Notes: generated from the letters alone by a model not told the origin. A stretch of 64,000 nt of DNA from Brachybacterium sillae (GCF_025028335.1 NZ_JAFEUW010000001.1:62001-126000); one strand, 5' to 3'. Counted from the stretch's first letter, positions 8,160-20,800 are shown. Made by a program: numbers and translations.

Positions 8160-9281
8160 TCACACCCCGGCGAGCACCTCGTCGACGCCCACGAACTCCA
8201 TCTCATGAGCCTCGGCCACGCCCTCGTTGGTGATCCGCCCGGCGTGGGTGGTCAGACCCTTCGCCAGGGAGGCGTCGTGGCGCAGGGCGTCGGCCCAGCC
8301 CTCGCGAGCCAGACGCAGCACGTACGGCATGGTCGCGTTGGTCAGAGCCGCGGTGGAGGTCACCGGCACCGAACCCGGCATGTTCGCCACGCAGTAGTAG
8401 ACGGTGTCGTGCACCCCGAAGGTCGGATCGGCGTGGGTGGTGGGGCGGGAGTGCTCGAAGCAGCCGCCCTGGTCGATCGCGACGTCCACCAGCACGGAGC
8501 CCTTCTTCATGGTGCGCACCATGTCGTCGGTGACGAGCTTCGGGGCCTTCTTGCCGGGGATCAGCACGGAACCGATCACCACATCGGCCTGCGCGACCTG
8601 CTCGGCCAGGTCCAGGCGGGTCGAGTAGCGGGTGAGGATGTTGCCGTCGTGGACGGTGGCGATCTGCGCCAGGCGGGAGAGGTTCACGTCCATCACGGTG
8701 ACGTTCGCGTGCAGGCCGCGCGCCATCAGCGCCGCCTGCTCGCCGACCACACCGCCGCCGATGACCAGCACCCGGGCTTCACCGGTGCCGGGCACGCCAC
8801 CCATCAGCACCCCAGAGCCGCCCAGCGGCGCCATCAGGTGGTACGCGGCGACCTGCGAGGCCAGGCGACCGGCGATGGCGCTCATGGGCGCCAGCAGCGG
8901 CAGGGAACGGTCCGGCATCTGCACCGTCTCGTAGGCGATGGAGGTGGTGCCGGAGGAGACCAGAGCGTCGGTGAGGGGACGGTCCGCCGCCGCGTGCAGG
9001 TAGGTGAACAGCACCAGATCCTCACGCAGGTAGCCGTACTCGGCGGCCACCGGCTCCTTCACCTTCACCACCATGTCGGCGCGGCTCCAGACCTCCTCCG
9101 TGGTGGTGGCGATCCGGGCGCCCGCGGCGCGGTAGTCATCGTCGCTGATACCAGCGCCACGGCCCGCATCCTGCTCGATGAGCACGTCATGGCCCGAGTG
9201 GACCAGCTCGTGCACACCGGCGGGGGTGAGGCCCACCCGGTACTCGTGGTTCTTGATCTCGCGGGGGACTGCGATGAGCAT
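8160..9281 (-). CDS. ald: Alanine dehydrogenase
   Basis: A 373-residue NAD-dependent enzyme converting L-alanine to pyruvate and ammonium, and the reverse. The N-terminus MLIAVPREIKNHEYRVGLTP is diagnostic, with the substrate-binding VKVKEP and the catalytic-His segment FTYLHAAADRP. The Rossmann motif VIGGGVVGEQAALMARGL is near residue 172, and CVANMPGSVPVTST lies near the C-terminus. The ATG at 9279-9281 is taken because it gives the normal family N-terminus; upstream frame extension is spurious. With glutamate synthase broken in this genome (see gltB), an ammonia-assimilating reverse reaction could matter, but that is only inference. Confidence 0.96.
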   Translation of the reverse strand: MLIAVPREIKNHEYRVGLTPAGVHELVHSGHDVLIEQDAGRGAGISDDDYRAAGARIATTTEEVWSRADMVVKVKEPVAAEYGYLREDLVLFTYLHAAADRPLTDALVSSGTTSIAYETVQMPDRSLPLLAPMSAIAGRLASQVAAYHLMAPLGGSGVLMGGVPGTGEARVLVIGGGVVGEQAALMARGLHANVTVMDVNLSRLAQIATVHDGNILTRYSTRLDLAEQVAQADVVIGSVLIPGKKAPKLVTDDMVRTMKKGSVLVDVAIDQGGCFEHSRPTTHADPTFGVHDTVYYCVANMPGSVPVTSTAALTNATMPYVLRLAREGWADALRHDASLAKGLTTHAGRITNEGVAEAHEMEFVGVDEVLAGV

Positions 9282-9466
9282 CGTCGCTCTCCTGGGATGA
9301 CGTCGGTCGGACCATCTCGGTGCCGCGGACGGTGGCCGCGGGGGCACGGCGGGGCCGCTCCCGGGAAGAATCCTGGCACGCGAGCAGGCCGCGGGCGACT
9401 CCCCAGCACGCCGGTGTGAACCGCCCCGCGTCATCGTCCGTCCGGCACGCCGGAGGGCGGCCCCAC

Positions 9467-9472
9467 TAGACT
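9467..9472 (+). promoter_or_regulatory. Candidate -10 box (TAGACT) for the ABC-F gene
   Basis: TAGACT stands about 80 nt before the GTG start of the ABC-F gene and matches actinobacterial SigA -10 hexamers. No convincing -35 is visible. The 9282-9549 gap otherwise shows no gene. Confidence 0.35.
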
Positions 9473-9549
9473 CGCCTGTCGGCCCGACACCGCACGGGCC
9501 GGGGCGCCGACGGACCCGCGCGCGCCCACCACCGGCGGAGGAGGAGCGA

Positions 9550-11154
<1,605 letters not shown>

Positions 11155-11317
11155 GACGCCGCGGCGCAGCCGGGTGCCCGCGCACGCGGTGCGCGGCCGC
11201 AGTCCCGCGCATGCGGTGGAGGGGCAGCCCACCCCCGCAGAACAGATGAATCAATCTGTCATCCGGTCTACGCGCGAAATCCCCTGATCTCGCAGAGGTG
11301 TCGGTTAGGGTGCCGGC

Positions 11318-11947
11318 ATGTTCGTGCTGCTGTTCACGCCGCCCCGCCGCACCGCCCGCGCCGGGGAGGACCCCGTGCCCGAGCTGTTGCGGACCCTCGC
11401 GCCGCTGGGCCTGCGCGGCGGCCCGGAACGCACCACCGGCCGGGAGGTGATCGCGGTGGCCGACCGGGCCGGCGTCGCCCTCGACGCCCTGCGGGCCGCT
11501 CGCGAGGAGGGGCAGTGGCGGGTCGGTCTCGGCATCGGTGAGGTCCCGCTGCCGCTGCCCCAGGACCTGCGAGCGGTCGAGGGCCCGGCCGCGAAGGCCG
11601 CCCGGGACGCCCTGCATGAAGCCGCCACCACCTCCCAGGTGCCGGTCGCGATCCGGGCCGCCGACCCCCGGCAGGCCGGCACCGCCGCTGACGCCCAGGC
11701 GGTTCTGCGGCTGGTCGGATGGATGATCGCCACCCGCAACCGCGGCCAGTGGCGGGTCGCCCGCGCTGTGCGGGACCATCCGGAGTGGACCCAGCAGCAG
11801 CTCGCCGCGCACCTCGGCATCACCCAGCAGACCGTCTCGCGCTCCCTGCAGACCTCCGGGTGGCGCGAGGAGAGCGCCGTCCACCCGCTGCTGGAACGAC
11901 TGCTCGCCATGATCGACCTCACGTCCGCCTCCTCCCGACGCCCGTGA
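11318..11947 (+). CDS. Unknown protein with C-terminal helix-turn-helix
   Basis: A 209-residue protein I do not recognise by name. Residues 1-110 are Ala/Arg/Glu-rich with an alternating hydrophobic pattern (MFVLLFTPPRR, LRTLAPLGLRGGPE, GREVIAVADRAGVALDALRAA) and no clear signal or membrane span. Near residue 155 is a helix-turn-helix, WTQQQLAAHLGITQQTVSRSL, of the sigma-region-4/MarR-like kind. A DNA-binding regulator is therefore likely. It lies alone between the ABC-F gene and efp, on the same strand, with a 163-nt gap upstream that contains the AT-richer stretch GATGAATCAATCTGTCATCC near its end. Confidence 0.6.
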   Translation: MFVLLFTPPRRTARAGEDPVPELLRTLAPLGLRGGPERTTGREVIAVADRAGVALDALRAAREEGQWRVGLGIGEVPLPLPQDLRAVEGPAAKAARDALHEAATTSQVPVAIRAADPRQAGTAADAQAVLRLVGWMIATRNRGQWRVARAVRDHPEWTQQQLAAHLGITQQTVSRSLQTSGWREESAVHPLLERLLAMIDLTSASSRRP

Positions 11948-11973
11948 GCACCGGGTGCCCCGGGCGCGGGCGC

Positions 11974-11979
11974 TAGACT
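11974..11979 (+). promoter_or_regulatory. Candidate -10 box (TAGACT) for efp-nusB
   Basis: TAGACT in the otherwise extremely GC-rich gap between the HTH gene and efp, about 130 nt before the efp ATG. The -35 region is not recognisable. Confidence 0.35.
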
Positions 11980-12108
11980 GGATTGGCGCGCCCTCGGCCC
12001 TGCCCGGGCGCGCTCCTGTGCGGGCCCGCTCCGCCGCCTCGCGCAGAGCATGCGACCAGCATCCCGTCGGCCGCCGACGCCGCGGGACCAGATCCTCCGA
12101 GGAGACCC

Positions 12109-12666
12109 ATGGCGACGACGAACGACCTGAAGAACGGAATGGTGCTGAACCTCGAGGGCCAGCTGTGGAGTGTGGTCGAGTTCCAGCACGTCAAGCCCGG
12201 CAAGGGCCCGGCGTTCGTCCGCACCAAGCTGAAGAACGTCCTGTCCGGCAAGACCGTCGACAAGACCTTCAACGCCGGCATCAAGGTCGAGACCGCGAAC
12301 GTCGACAAGCGTGACATGCAGTACTCCTACATGGACGGCGACATGTTCGTGTTCATGGACACCACCACCTGGGAGCAGACCAACGTCTCCGGCGACGTCG
12401 TCGGCGACGCCAAGGACTTCATGCTCGAGGGCCAGGACGTGATCGTCGCCTTCCACGACGGCACCCCGCTGTACGTCGAGCTGCCCGCCAGCGTCGTCCT
12501 CGAGATCACCTTCACCGAGCCGGGCCTGCAGGGTGACCGTTCCTCCGGCGGCACCAAGCCCGCCACCCTTGAGACCGGCCGCGAGATCCAGGTGCCGCTG
12601 TTCCTCGAGCAGGGCACCAAGGTCAAGGTCGACACCCGCAACGGCGAGTACCTCGGGCGCGCCTGA
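12109..12666 (+). CDS. efp: Translation elongation factor P
   Basis: This 185-residue three-domain EF-P rescues ribosomes stalled at polyproline. The domain I loop [18 protein letters not shown] carries the lysine at the tip that contacts the P-site tRNA. The C-terminal [23 protein letters not shown] block is the OB-fold signature. The ATG is preceded by CGAGGAGA. The downstream nusB starts 2 nt after the stop, a pairing frequently seen in actinobacteria. Confidence 0.97.
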   Translation: MATTNDLKNGMVLNLEGQLWSVVEFQHVKPGKGPAFVRTKLKNVLSGKTVDKTFNAGIKVETANVDKRDMQYSYMDGDMFVFMDTTTWEQTNVSGDVVGDAKDFMLEGQDVIVAFHDGTPLYVELPASVVLEITFTEPGLQGDRSSGGTKPATLETGREIQVPLFLEQGTKVKVDTRNGEYLGRA

Positions 12667-12667
12667 G

Positions 12668-13195
12668 GTGGCGTCCCGAGAACCGCGTCCGGCCCGCCGC
12701 CCCGACGACCTGCTGCCGCAGGGCTACGGGGACGGCGATCTGGAGCTCGTCCGCACGGAGGACGCCGACACCCGTCGCTTCTCCAGCCGCACCAAGGACC
12801 GCGTGCGTGCCCTCGACGTCCTGTTCGAGGCCGACGCCCGGCAGCTCCCGGTGCTGGAGGTGCTGGAGCAGCGGCGGGTCCGCACCGCCGCCCAGACGCC
12901 TCTGCCGCCCCGGTCGCAGGAGCTGGTGCAGCGGTACGCCGAGCACGCCGCCGAGGCCGACGAGCAGATCTCCACGCACAGCCGCGGCTGGTCGCTGGAG
13001 CGGATGCCCGCCGTGGACCGCGCGATCCTGAGGCTCGGTGCCGTCGAGGTGATGGTCCTCGCCTCCGCGGAGGAGACCGGCGCCGTGATCGGCGAGTACG
13101 TGCGGATCGCCCAGGCGCTGTCCACCGACGATTCGCCGCGATTCGTCAACGGACTGCTGCAGCGGCTCGCGGACCTGCGGGGGATGCTGGGCTGA
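12668..13195 (+). CDS. nusB: Transcription antitermination factor NusB
   Basis: A 175-residue NusB with an N-terminal extension of about 45 residues before the fold begins at RTKDRVRALDVLFEAD. The typical EWSLERMPAVDRAILRLGAVE-like stretch and the C-terminal SPRFVNGLLQRLAD are present. It acts with NusE/S10 at boxA in rRNA transcripts. The GTG at 12668 is the first start after the efp stop; AT-poor sequence gives no clear ribosome-binding site, suggesting translational coupling to efp. Confidence 0.93.
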   Translation: MASREPRPARRPDDLLPQGYGDGDLELVRTEDADTRRFSSRTKDRVRALDVLFEADARQLPVLEVLEQRRVRTAAQTPLPPRSQELVQRYAEHAAEADEQISTHSRGWSLERMPAVDRAILRLGAVEVMVLASAEETGAVIGEYVRIAQALSTDDSPRFVNGLLQRLADLRGMLG

Positions 13196-13221
13196 GACAC
13201 CCCGCCGCGCCGCCCGGGGCC

Positions 13222-13227
13222 TACACT
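13222..13227 (+). promoter_or_regulatory. Candidate -10 box (TACACT) of the pyrimidine operon
   Basis: TACACT sits 14 nt upstream of the PyrR RNA element, so a transcript starting about 7 nt downstream would carry that element at its 5' end. No good -35 is visible. Confidence 0.4.
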
Positions 13228-13240
13228 GGCGGCGTCCCCA

Positions 13241-13274
13241 CCCTTTAACGAGCGTCCCGTGAGGCGCGGAAGGG
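13241..13274 (+). promoter_or_regulatory. PyrR-binding RNA hairpin in the pyr leader
   Basis: The leader folds as CCCTT...AAGGG outer arms, an inner GCG/GCGC-type helix, and the loop sequence TCCCGTGAG. This matches the conserved actinobacterial PyrR-binding element. The 3' arm contains the AAGGG of the pyrR ribosome-binding site, so PyrR-UMP binding would hide the site. This is translational repression as described for mycobacteria, not terminator-based attenuation. No intrinsic terminator follows. Confidence 0.75.
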
Positions 13275-13281
13275 AGTGACC

Positions 13282-13857
13282 ATGTCCACCACGACGACCG
13301 TGCTCGGCCCGGACGATGTGGGCCGGGCGCTGCGGCGCATCGCCCACGAGATCATCGAGTCCGCCCACGGCAGCGCCGACCTCGTCCTGCTCGGCATCCC
13401 CCATCGTGGGGTACCGCTGGCCCGCCGCATCGCCGACGTGATCGTCGACGTCGAGGGCGCCGGGCGTGACGCGGCCGAGATCTGCGGCGCCCTGGACGTC
13501 ACCATGTACCGCGACGACCTGCGCCGCCGCGCACCGCGCACTCCGGAGCCCACCCGCATCCCGGCCGCCGGCATCGACGGCCGCACCGTGGTTCTCGTCG
13601 ACGACGTGCTCTCCACCGGCCGCACCGTCCGCGCCGCCCTCGATGCGCTCTCCGCCGTCGGCCGACCCGCCGCGGTCCGACTGGCGGTGCTGGTGGACCG
13701 CGGTCACCGGGAACTTCCGATCCGCGCCGACCATGTCGGCAAGAACCTGCCGACCGCGCACGCCGAGCGCGTCCGCGTCCGCCTGACGGAGACCGACGGC
13801 AGCGACGGTGTCGACATCGAGCGCCCCGCCGACGACCACCGGGAGGCCCGCCGATGA
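13282..13857 (+). CDS. pyrR: PyrR bifunctional regulator/uracil phosphoribosyltransferase
   Basis: A 191-residue type I phosphoribosyltransferase-fold protein that binds pyr mRNA when UMP is high. The PRPP loop [21 protein letters not shown] is at about residues 97-117, with the N-terminal ALRRIAHEI and [14 protein letters not shown] motifs. The ATG at 13282 has AAGGGAG at a proper distance; the GTG two codons earlier lies too close to the same site. It overlaps pyrB by ATGA and heads the operon it controls. Confidence 0.95.
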   Translation: MSTTTTVLGPDDVGRALRRIAHEIIESAHGSADLVLLGIPHRGVPLARRIADVIVDVEGAGRDAAEICGALDVTMYRDDLRRRAPRTPEPTRIPAAGIDGRTVVLVDDVLSTGRTVRAALDALSAVGRPAAVRLAVLVDRGHRELPIRADHVGKNLPTAHAERVRVRLTETDGSDGVDIERPADDHREARR

Positions 13858-14819
13858 GGCACCTCATCTCGATCCGCGACCTCGACCGCGCTCAGGCCGT
13901 CGCTCTGCTCGACACCGCCGAGCAGATGGCCGTCACCCAGGCGCGGGCCATCCGCAAGCTGCCCACCCTGCAGGGCACCACCGTGGTGAATCTCTTCCTC
14001 GAGGACTCCACCCGCACCCGGCTGAGCTTCGAGACCGCCGCGAAGCGTCTCTCCGCGGATGTGTTGAACTTCAGTGCCAAGGGCTCCAGCCTCTCCAAGG
14101 GGGAATCCCTCAAGGACACCGCCCTCACCCTGGAGGCGATGGGCGCCGACGCCGTCGTGGTGCGCTCGTCGTCCTCGGGCGCCGCCCACCTCCTGGCCCA
14201 CGCCGGGTGGATCCACCAGCCCGTCATCAACGCCGGCGACGGCCGCCACGAGCACCCCACCCAGGCGCTGCTCGACGCCCTCACCCTGCGCCGTCACCTG
14301 GTCGGCCAGGAGGAGGGCCTCGGCCGCGGCCTCGACGGACTGCGGGTGGTGGTGGTCGGCGATGTGCTGCACTCCCGCGTCGCCCGGTCCAACACCCTGC
14401 TGCTGACTCTCCTCGGCGCCGAGGTGACCCTGGTCGCGCCGCCCTCGCTGGTGCCTGTCGGCGCTGCCGGCTCGTGGCCCGCGCGGATCCTTCTGGACCT
14501 GGATGAGGCCCTCGCCACCGGCCCCGATGCGGTGATGATGCTGCGCGTGCAGCGCGAGCGCATGATCGGCGGCGGGTTCTTCCCCACCGAGCGGGAGTAC
14601 TCCCGCCGCTACGGCCTCACCGAGGCGCGCGCCGCGCGTCTGCCCGACCACGCGATCGTGCTGCACCCCGGCCCCATGAACCGCGGTTTCGAGATCGCCA
14701 GCGCCGTCGCCGACGGCCCCCGCTCCGTGATCGTCGAGCAGGTCACCGCCGGGGTGGCCGTGCGCATGTCCGTCCTGTACCACCTGCTCGCCGCCGACAC
14801 CCGGGAGGTGCCCGCATGA
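13854..14819 (+). CDS. pyrB: Aspartate carbamoyltransferase catalytic subunit
   Basis: A 321-residue enzyme that joins carbamoyl phosphate and aspartate, the committed pyrimidine step. The carbamoyl-phosphate loop [16 protein letters not shown] is at about residues 53-68, with [15 protein letters not shown], the [16 protein letters not shown] signature and the C-terminal [11 protein letters not shown]. No regulatory pyrI is present, as is normal for PyrR-regulated bacteria. Coupled to pyrR and pyrC by ATGA overlaps. Confidence 0.98.
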   Translation: MRHLISIRDLDRAQAVALLDTAEQMAVTQARAIRKLPTLQGTTVVNLFLEDSTRTRLSFETAAKRLSADVLNFSAKGSSLSKGESLKDTALTLEAMGADAVVVRSSSSGAAHLLAHAGWIHQPVINAGDGRHEHPTQALLDALTLRRHLVGQEEGLGRGLDGLRVVVVGDVLHSRVARSNTLLLTLLGAEVTLVAPPSLVPVGAAGSWPARILLDLDEALATGPDAVMMLRVQRERMIGGGFFPTEREYSRRYGLTEARAARLPDHAIVLHPGPMNRGFEIASAVADGPRSVIVEQVTAGVAVRMSVLYHLLAADTREVPA

Positions 14820-16111
14820 CCGCCCTGCTGCTGCGTTCGGTCCGCCCCTACGGGGAGGACACCGTCGACGTCCTCATCCGGGACGAGAGGATCGCCGCCC
14901 TCGGGACCGACCTGGAGGCCCCCGCCGACGCCGAGGTGATCGAGGGCGACGGCGCCGTGCTGCTCCCCGGCCTCGTCGACCTCCACACCCACCTGCGGGA
15001 GCCCGGAGGGGAGGACGCCGAGACCATCGAGACCGGCACCCGCGCCGCCGCCCGCGGAGGCTTCACCGCCGTGCACGCCATGGCGAACACCTCCCCGGTG
15101 GCCGACACCGCCGGGATCGTGGAGATGGTGCGCCGTCGCGGCCAGGACGCCGCCTGGTGCGAGGTGTTCCCCATCGGTGCCGTCACCGTGGGACTCGCGG
15201 GGGAGCGGCTGGCGGAGCTCGACGCCATGGCGAACTCCGCCGCCGCCGTGCGCGTGTTCAGTGACGACGGCAAGTGCGTTCACGACCCGGTGCTCATGCG
15301 CCGTGCGCTGGAGTACGTCAAGGTGTTCGACGGGGTCGTCGCCCAGCACGCGCAGGACCCGCGCCTCACCGAGGGCGCCCAGATGCACGAGGGCGTGGTC
15401 TCCGCCGAGCTGGGCCTGGCCGGATGGCCCGCCGTGGCGGAGGAGTCGATCGTCGCGCGCGATGTGCTGCTGGCCGAACACGTCGGCTCCCGCCTCCACG
15501 TGTGCCACCTGTCGACCGCCGGCAGCGTGGAGATCGTGCGTTGGGCCAAGCAGCGCGGGGTCGACGTCACCGCCGAGGTCACCCCGCACCATCTGCTGCT
15601 GACCGACGAGCTCGTGCGCGGTTTCGACGCCACCTACAAGGTGAACCCGCCGTTGCGCACCCAGGCCGACGTCGACGCCGTCCGCGCGGGCCTGGCCGAC
15701 GGCACCATCGACATCGTCGCCACCGACCACGCCCCGCATCCCCGCGACGCCAAGGATCGTGAATGGGACGTGGCCGCCATGGGCATGACCGGTCTGGAGA
15801 CCGCCCTCGCGGTGGTGCAGCAGACCATGGTCGACACCGGGTCCCTCACCTGGCGGGACGTCGCCCGGGTGCTGTCCGAGGCCCCCGCCCGGATCGCCCG
15901 CGACCCCGACCAGGGGCGTCCCCTCGCCGCCGGGGAGGTCGCGAACCTGCTGCTGTGGGATCCCGCCCCGCGCACCGTCGTCAACCCGGCCGAGCACGCC
16001 TCCCGCAGCCGCAACGCGTCCATGCGGGGCCGCGAGCTGCCGGGGCGCAACCGCCTGACCCTGCTGCGGGGCCGCCCCACCGTCCGCGACGGCGCCCTGG
16101 TGGAGCGCTGA
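14816..16111 (+). CDS. pyrC: Dihydroorotase
   Basis: A 431-residue amidohydrolase closing carbamoyl aspartate to dihydroorotate. The zinc ligands of the first motif are in [13 protein letters not shown] near residue 55. Later metal and catalytic residues lie in [20 protein letters not shown] and [10 protein letters not shown]. It is the class I bacterial type, larger than E. coli PyrC. ATGA overlap with pyrB; the following gene starts 7 nt after its stop. Confidence 0.97.
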   Translation: MTALLLRSVRPYGEDTVDVLIRDERIAALGTDLEAPADAEVIEGDGAVLLPGLVDLHTHLREPGGEDAETIETGTRAAARGGFTAVHAMANTSPVADTAGIVEMVRRRGQDAAWCEVFPIGAVTVGLAGERLAELDAMANSAAAVRVFSDDGKCVHDPVLMRRALEYVKVFDGVVAQHAQDPRLTEGAQMHEGVVSAELGLAGWPAVAEESIVARDVLLAEHVGSRLHVCHLSTAGSVEIVRWAKQRGVDVTAEVTPHHLLLTDELVRGFDATYKVNPPLRTQADVDAVRAGLADGTIDIVATDHAPHPRDAKDREWDVAAMGMTGLETALAVVQQTMVDTGSLTWRDVARVLSEAPARIARDPDQGRPLAAGEVANLLLWDPAPRTVVNPAEHASRSRNASMRGRELPGRNRLTLLRGRPTVRDGALVER

Positions 16112-16118
16112 GCGCCGC

Positions 16119-16688
16119 ATGGGCCGCACCGACGCCGTTCTGCTCCTCATCCTCCTGTTCGCCGCGCTCGTGGGTCTGATGGCCCTCGGCTGGCATGCCC
16201 GCGGCCGCTCGCAGGCCTTCCTGCCGCCTCCCGCACCCGACGAGGACCTCACCGAGGTCGCCGGCGGGGTCGCGGTGGGGCCCTTCCCCGGGGTGTACGT
16301 CTCCACCGTCCTCGCCGGTCAGCCGTTCGAAAGGGTCGTGGCGCACGGCCTCGGCAGCCGCTCGCCCGTCGTGGTCACTCGCGGCGTGGACGGCAGCTGG
16401 CGGCTGCAGCGCACCGGCGCCCCGTCCTTCACCATCCCCGGCGATCGGGTGCAGCAGGTCGGCACCGCCCCCGGCATGGCCGGGAAGGTCGTCGGCGGGG
16501 ACGGACTGCTGGTGATCCGCTGGACCCACGGCCCCGACGACACCGCCCTCGACACCGGCCTGCGCCTGGACGACCCCGCCCACCGGGCACTGCTGGTGGA
16601 CACCTCCGATCGCCACGACCCCACCGTCCCCACCGCGCCCGCCCCCGGCGCGACCACCCGCCCGCTCCCCCCGAAGGAGACCGCATGA
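16119..16688 (+). CDS. PH-like membrane-anchored protein of the pyrimidine operon
   Basis: A 189-residue protein with one N-terminal membrane helix (about residues 7-26, [19 protein letters not shown]) followed by a soluble domain and a Pro/Thr-rich tail. It matches the uncharacterised actinobacterial protein, annotated as PH-like or 'pyrimidine operon transport protein', that lies between pyrC and carA in many genomes. Its function has not been shown to my knowledge. The ATGA overlap with carA and its place between two biosynthetic genes point to a role linked to pyrimidine metabolism. Confidence 0.75.
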   Translation: MGRTDAVLLLILLFAALVGLMALGWHARGRSQAFLPPPAPDEDLTEVAGGVAVGPFPGVYVSTVLAGQPFERVVAHGLGSRSPVVVTRGVDGSWRLQRTGAPSFTIPGDRVQQVGTAPGMAGKVVGGDGLLVIRWTHGPDDTALDTGLRLDDPAHRALLVDTSDRHDPTVPTAPAPGATTRPLPPKETA

Positions 16689-17842
16689 CGCCCCGCCCCG
16701 CCCCTGACCCCGCCGTGCTCGTGCTCGAGGACGGCACCGTGCTGCGCGGTGACGCCTACGGAGCACGCGGCGCCCGCCTGGGGGAGGTCGTCTTCGCCAC
16801 CGGCATGACCGGATACCAGGAGACCCTCACCGACCCCTCGTACGCCGGGCAGATCGTGGTGCAGACCGCACCGCACATCGGCAACACCGGCGCCAACGCC
16901 GAGGACATGGAGTCCCGCCGCGTGTGGGTGCGCGGGTACGCCGTGCGGGAAGCCAGCCGCATCGCCTCCAACTGGCGCTCCGAGCAGACCCTCGACGAGC
17001 TGTTGGAGAGCAGCGAGGTGGTGGGCATCAGCGGCATCGACACCCGCATGCTCACCCGCCTGCTGCGGGAGCGCGGCGCCCTGCGCGGCGGCATCTTCTC
17101 CGGCAGTGCCCTGGCCGAGCACGACGAGGCGCAGCTGCTGGAGCAGGTCCGCAGCGCCCCCGGCATGGAGGGCGCCAGCTTCGTCGACGAGGTCACCCTC
17201 GCCCAGCCCGTCACGCTCGAACCCGACGGCGAGGTGATCGGCACCGTCGCCGCCGTCGACCTCGGCATCAAGGGCGCCACCCCCCGCGCCATGCTGGAGC
17301 GCGGCCTGCGCGTCCATCTGCTGCCCGCCGACACCCCCTTCGAGGAGCTCGCCGCGCTGCAGCCCGACGCGGTGTTCTTCTCCAACGGCCCCGGCGACCC
17401 CGCCTCCGCCGACGCGCAGGTGGCGCTGCTGCGTCAGGTGCTGGATGCGGGCCTGCCGTACTTCGGGATCTGCTTCGGCAACCAGCTGCTCGGCCGCGCC
17501 CTCGGCTTCGGCACCTACAAACTGAAGTACGGGCACCGCGGCATCAACCAGCCGGTGCTCGACCGCGCCACCGGCCGCGTGGAGATCACCGCCCACAACC
17601 ACGGTTTCGCGGTCGACATCCCCCTCGAGGGGGAGCACACCGCCCCGCACGACGGGGGGCGCTACGGCCGCGTGGTCGTGTCCCACGTCGGCCTCAACGA
17701 CGACGTGGTGGAGGGGATCCGCTGCCTCGACATCCCCGCCTTCTCCGTCCAGTACCACCCGGAGGCGGCCGCCGGCCCCCACGACGCCTCCTACCTGTTC
17801 GACCGGCTCGTCGACCTTGTGCGCGAGCGGAAGGAGTCCTGA
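16685..17842 (+). CDS. carA: Carbamoyl-phosphate synthase small (glutaminase) subunit
   Basis: This 385-residue subunit hydrolyses glutamine and channels ammonia to CarB. The N-terminal domain has [20 protein letters not shown]. The class I amidotransferase nucleophile is the Cys in [12 protein letters not shown] near residue 261, with the catalytic His-Glu in [13 protein letters not shown] near the C-terminus. ATGA overlap with the preceding gene and one-base overlap (TGATG) with carB. Confidence 0.98.
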   Translation: MTPRPAPDPAVLVLEDGTVLRGDAYGARGARLGEVVFATGMTGYQETLTDPSYAGQIVVQTAPHIGNTGANAEDMESRRVWVRGYAVREASRIASNWRSEQTLDELLESSEVVGISGIDTRMLTRLLRERGALRGGIFSGSALAEHDEAQLLEQVRSAPGMEGASFVDEVTLAQPVTLEPDGEVIGTVAAVDLGIKGATPRAMLERGLRVHLLPADTPFEELAALQPDAVFFSNGPGDPASADAQVALLRQVLDAGLPYFGICFGNQLLGRALGFGTYKLKYGHRGINQPVLDRATGRVEITAHNHGFAVDIPLEGEHTAPHDGGRYGRVVVSHVGLNDDVVEGIRCLDIPAFSVQYHPEAAAGPHDASYLFDRLVDLVRERKES

Positions 17843-20800
17843 TGCCCCGCCGTGACGACATCCGGTCCGTCCTCGTCATCGGCTCCGGCCCGATCGTCAT
17901 CGGGCAGGCCGCCGAGTTCGACTACTCCGGGACTCAGGCCTGCCGTGTGCTGCGCGAGGAGGGCCTGCGGGTGATCCTCGTGAACTCGAACCCGGCGACG
18001 ATCATGACCGACCCCGACATCGCCGATGCCACCTACGTCGAGCCGATCGACCCGGACGTCATCCGCTCGATCATCGCCGCGGAGCGTCCGGATGCGGTGC
18101 TGCCGACCCTCGGTGGTCAGACCGCGCTCAACGCCGCCCTGGCCCTGGAGGAGCGCGGCATCCTCGACGAGTTCGGTGTGGAGATGATCGGCGCCAGCAT
18201 CGACGCCATCCAGAAGGCCGAGGACCGGCAGCGCTTCAAGGAGGTCGTCGAGCGCGTCGGTGGCGAATCCGCCCGCTCCCGCATCTGCCACAGCATGGAT
18301 GAATGCCTCGAGGCGGCCGAGGAGCTCGGCTACCCGATGGTGGTGCGTCCCAGCTTCACCATGGGCGGACTCGGCTCCGGCATGGCCTACGACGAGGCGG
18401 ACCTGCGGCGCATCGCGGGGGACGGCCTGCACTACTCGCCCACCACCGAGGTCCTGCTCGAGGAGTCGATCCTCGGGTGGAAAGAGTTCGAGCTGGAGCT
18501 GATGCGCGACCGCGCCGACAACTGCGTGGTCGTCTGCTCGATCGAGAACGTCGACCCGGTGGGCGTCCACACCGGGGATTCGGTGACCGTCGCCCCCGCC
18601 CTCACCCTCACCGACGTCGAGATGCAGCGCCTGCGTGACCTCGGCATCGGCATCATCCGCGAGGTCGGTGTCGACACCGGTGGTTGCAACGTGCAGTTCG
18701 CCGTCCACCCGGAGACCGGGCGCGTGGTCGTCATCGAGATGAACCCGCGCGTCTCCCGCTCCTCGGCGCTGGCCTCGAAGGCCACCGGATTCCCCATCGC
18801 GAAGATCGCCGCGCGTCTGGCCATCGGTTACACCCTCGACGAGATCCGCAACGACATCACCGGCACCACCCCGGCGAGCTTCGAGCCGACGCTCGACTAC
18901 GTGGTGGTGAAGGTCCCGCGGTTCGCCTTCGAGAAGTTCCCGGCGGCCGATCCGACCCTCACCACCACCATGAAGTCGGTGGGGGAGGCCATGGCGCTGG
19001 GGCGGTCCTTCACCGAGGCGCTCGGCAAGGCCCAGCGCTCCCTGGACGTCCCCCACGCGACCGTCGACTACGCGCTGCCGGTGCCCACCGCCTCCGAGGT
19101 CTCCGATCTCATCGACGAGGCCCGCACCCCGCGCGACGGCCGCCTGGTGACGATCTCCCGCGCCCTGCGGGCCGTCGCCGCCGGGGCCGTCGACCGGACG
19201 GAGACCCTGGAGCGGCTGCATGAGGCCACCGGTATCGACCCGTGGTTCCTGGACCAGCTGCTGCTGGTGGAGGAGATCGCCCAGGAGGTCGCGGACGCCG
19301 AGGTCCTCGATGCCACCGTGCTGCGCCGCGCCAAGCGGCACGGCCTGTCGGATGCGCAGATCGGCCAGCTGCGCGGCAGCTCCGCCGCGGTGGTGCACGG
19401 CGTGCGGCGCGCCCTCGGCGTGGTGCCGGTGTTCAAGACCGTCGACACCTGTGCTGCCGAGTTCGCCTCCCGCACCCCGTACCACTACTCCAGCTATGAC
19501 CAGGAGACCGAGGTCGAGCCGCGGGATCGTCCCGCCGTGTTGATCCTCGGATCGGGCCCCAACCGCATCGGGCAGGGCATCGAGTTCGACTACTCCTGTG
19601 TCCACGCGGCCTTCGCCCTGGCCGCTGACCACGAGACCGTGATGATCAACTGCAACCCGGAGACGGTCTCCACCGACTACGACGTCGCCGATCGGCTGTA
19701 CTTCGAGCCGTTGACGGTGGAGGACGTGATCGAGGTGTACGAGGCCGAGCGCGCCGCCGGTCCCGTCGCCGGGGTGATCGTCCAGTTCGGCGGCCAGACC
19801 CCGCTGCGGATCGCCCGTCAGCTGGAGCAGGCCGGTCTGCCGATCATCGGCACCAGCCCCGAAGCCATCGATCTGGCGGAGGACCGCGGCCGCTTCGGCC
19901 GGGTGCTCGCGGAGGCCGACCTCCCCGCCCCGCCGTACGGCACCGCCTGGGCGTTGCAGGACGCCCTCGAGGTGGCCCGTCACGTCGGCTACCCGGTGCT
20001 GGTGCGACCCAGCTACGTGCTGGGCGGTCGGGGCATGGAGATCGTCTACGACGACGAGGGGCTGCGCGACTATGTCGGCCGGAACCTCCCCGCCGGGGGC
20101 CGTGCCGAGGCGCCGATACTCATCGACCGCTTCCTCGACACCGCCATCGAGATCGACGTCGACGCCCTCCACGACGGGGAGGAACTCTTCGTCGGCGGCA
20201 TCATGGAGCACATCGAGGAGGCCGGGATCCACTCCGGCGACTCCGCCTGCACCCTGCCGCCGGTGTCGCTCTCGGCCGCGATGCAGGAGCGCATCCGCCG
20301 CTCCACCCACGCCATCGCCGAGGGCGTGGGCGTGCGTGGCCTGTTGAACATCCAGTACGCCCTCTCCCAGGGTGTGCTTTACGTGCTCGAGGCCAACCCG
20401 CGCGCCTCACGCACGGTGCCGTTCGTCTCCAAGGCCACCGGGGTGCAGCTCGCGCAGGCAGCCTCCCGCGTGATGGCGGGGGAGAGCATCGCGCAGCTGC
20501 GCGAGAGCGGGATGCTGCCCGCGCGGGGCGACGGCGTGGATCAGCCGCTCGACGCCCCGATCGCCGTCAAGGAGGCGGTGCTGCCGTTCAAGCGGTTCCG
20601 CACCACCCTGGGGCGCGCCGTGGACTCCCTGCTGGGGCCGGAGATGCGCTCCACCGGTGAGGTCATGGGTCTGGATGCCACCTTCCCGCTGGCGTTCGCG
20701 AAGTCGCAGCTGGCGATCGCCGGACAGGGGCTGCCCACAGCGGGCCGCCTGTTCGTCTCCGTGGCCGATCGCGACAAGCGCGGGATCGTCATGCCGGTGG

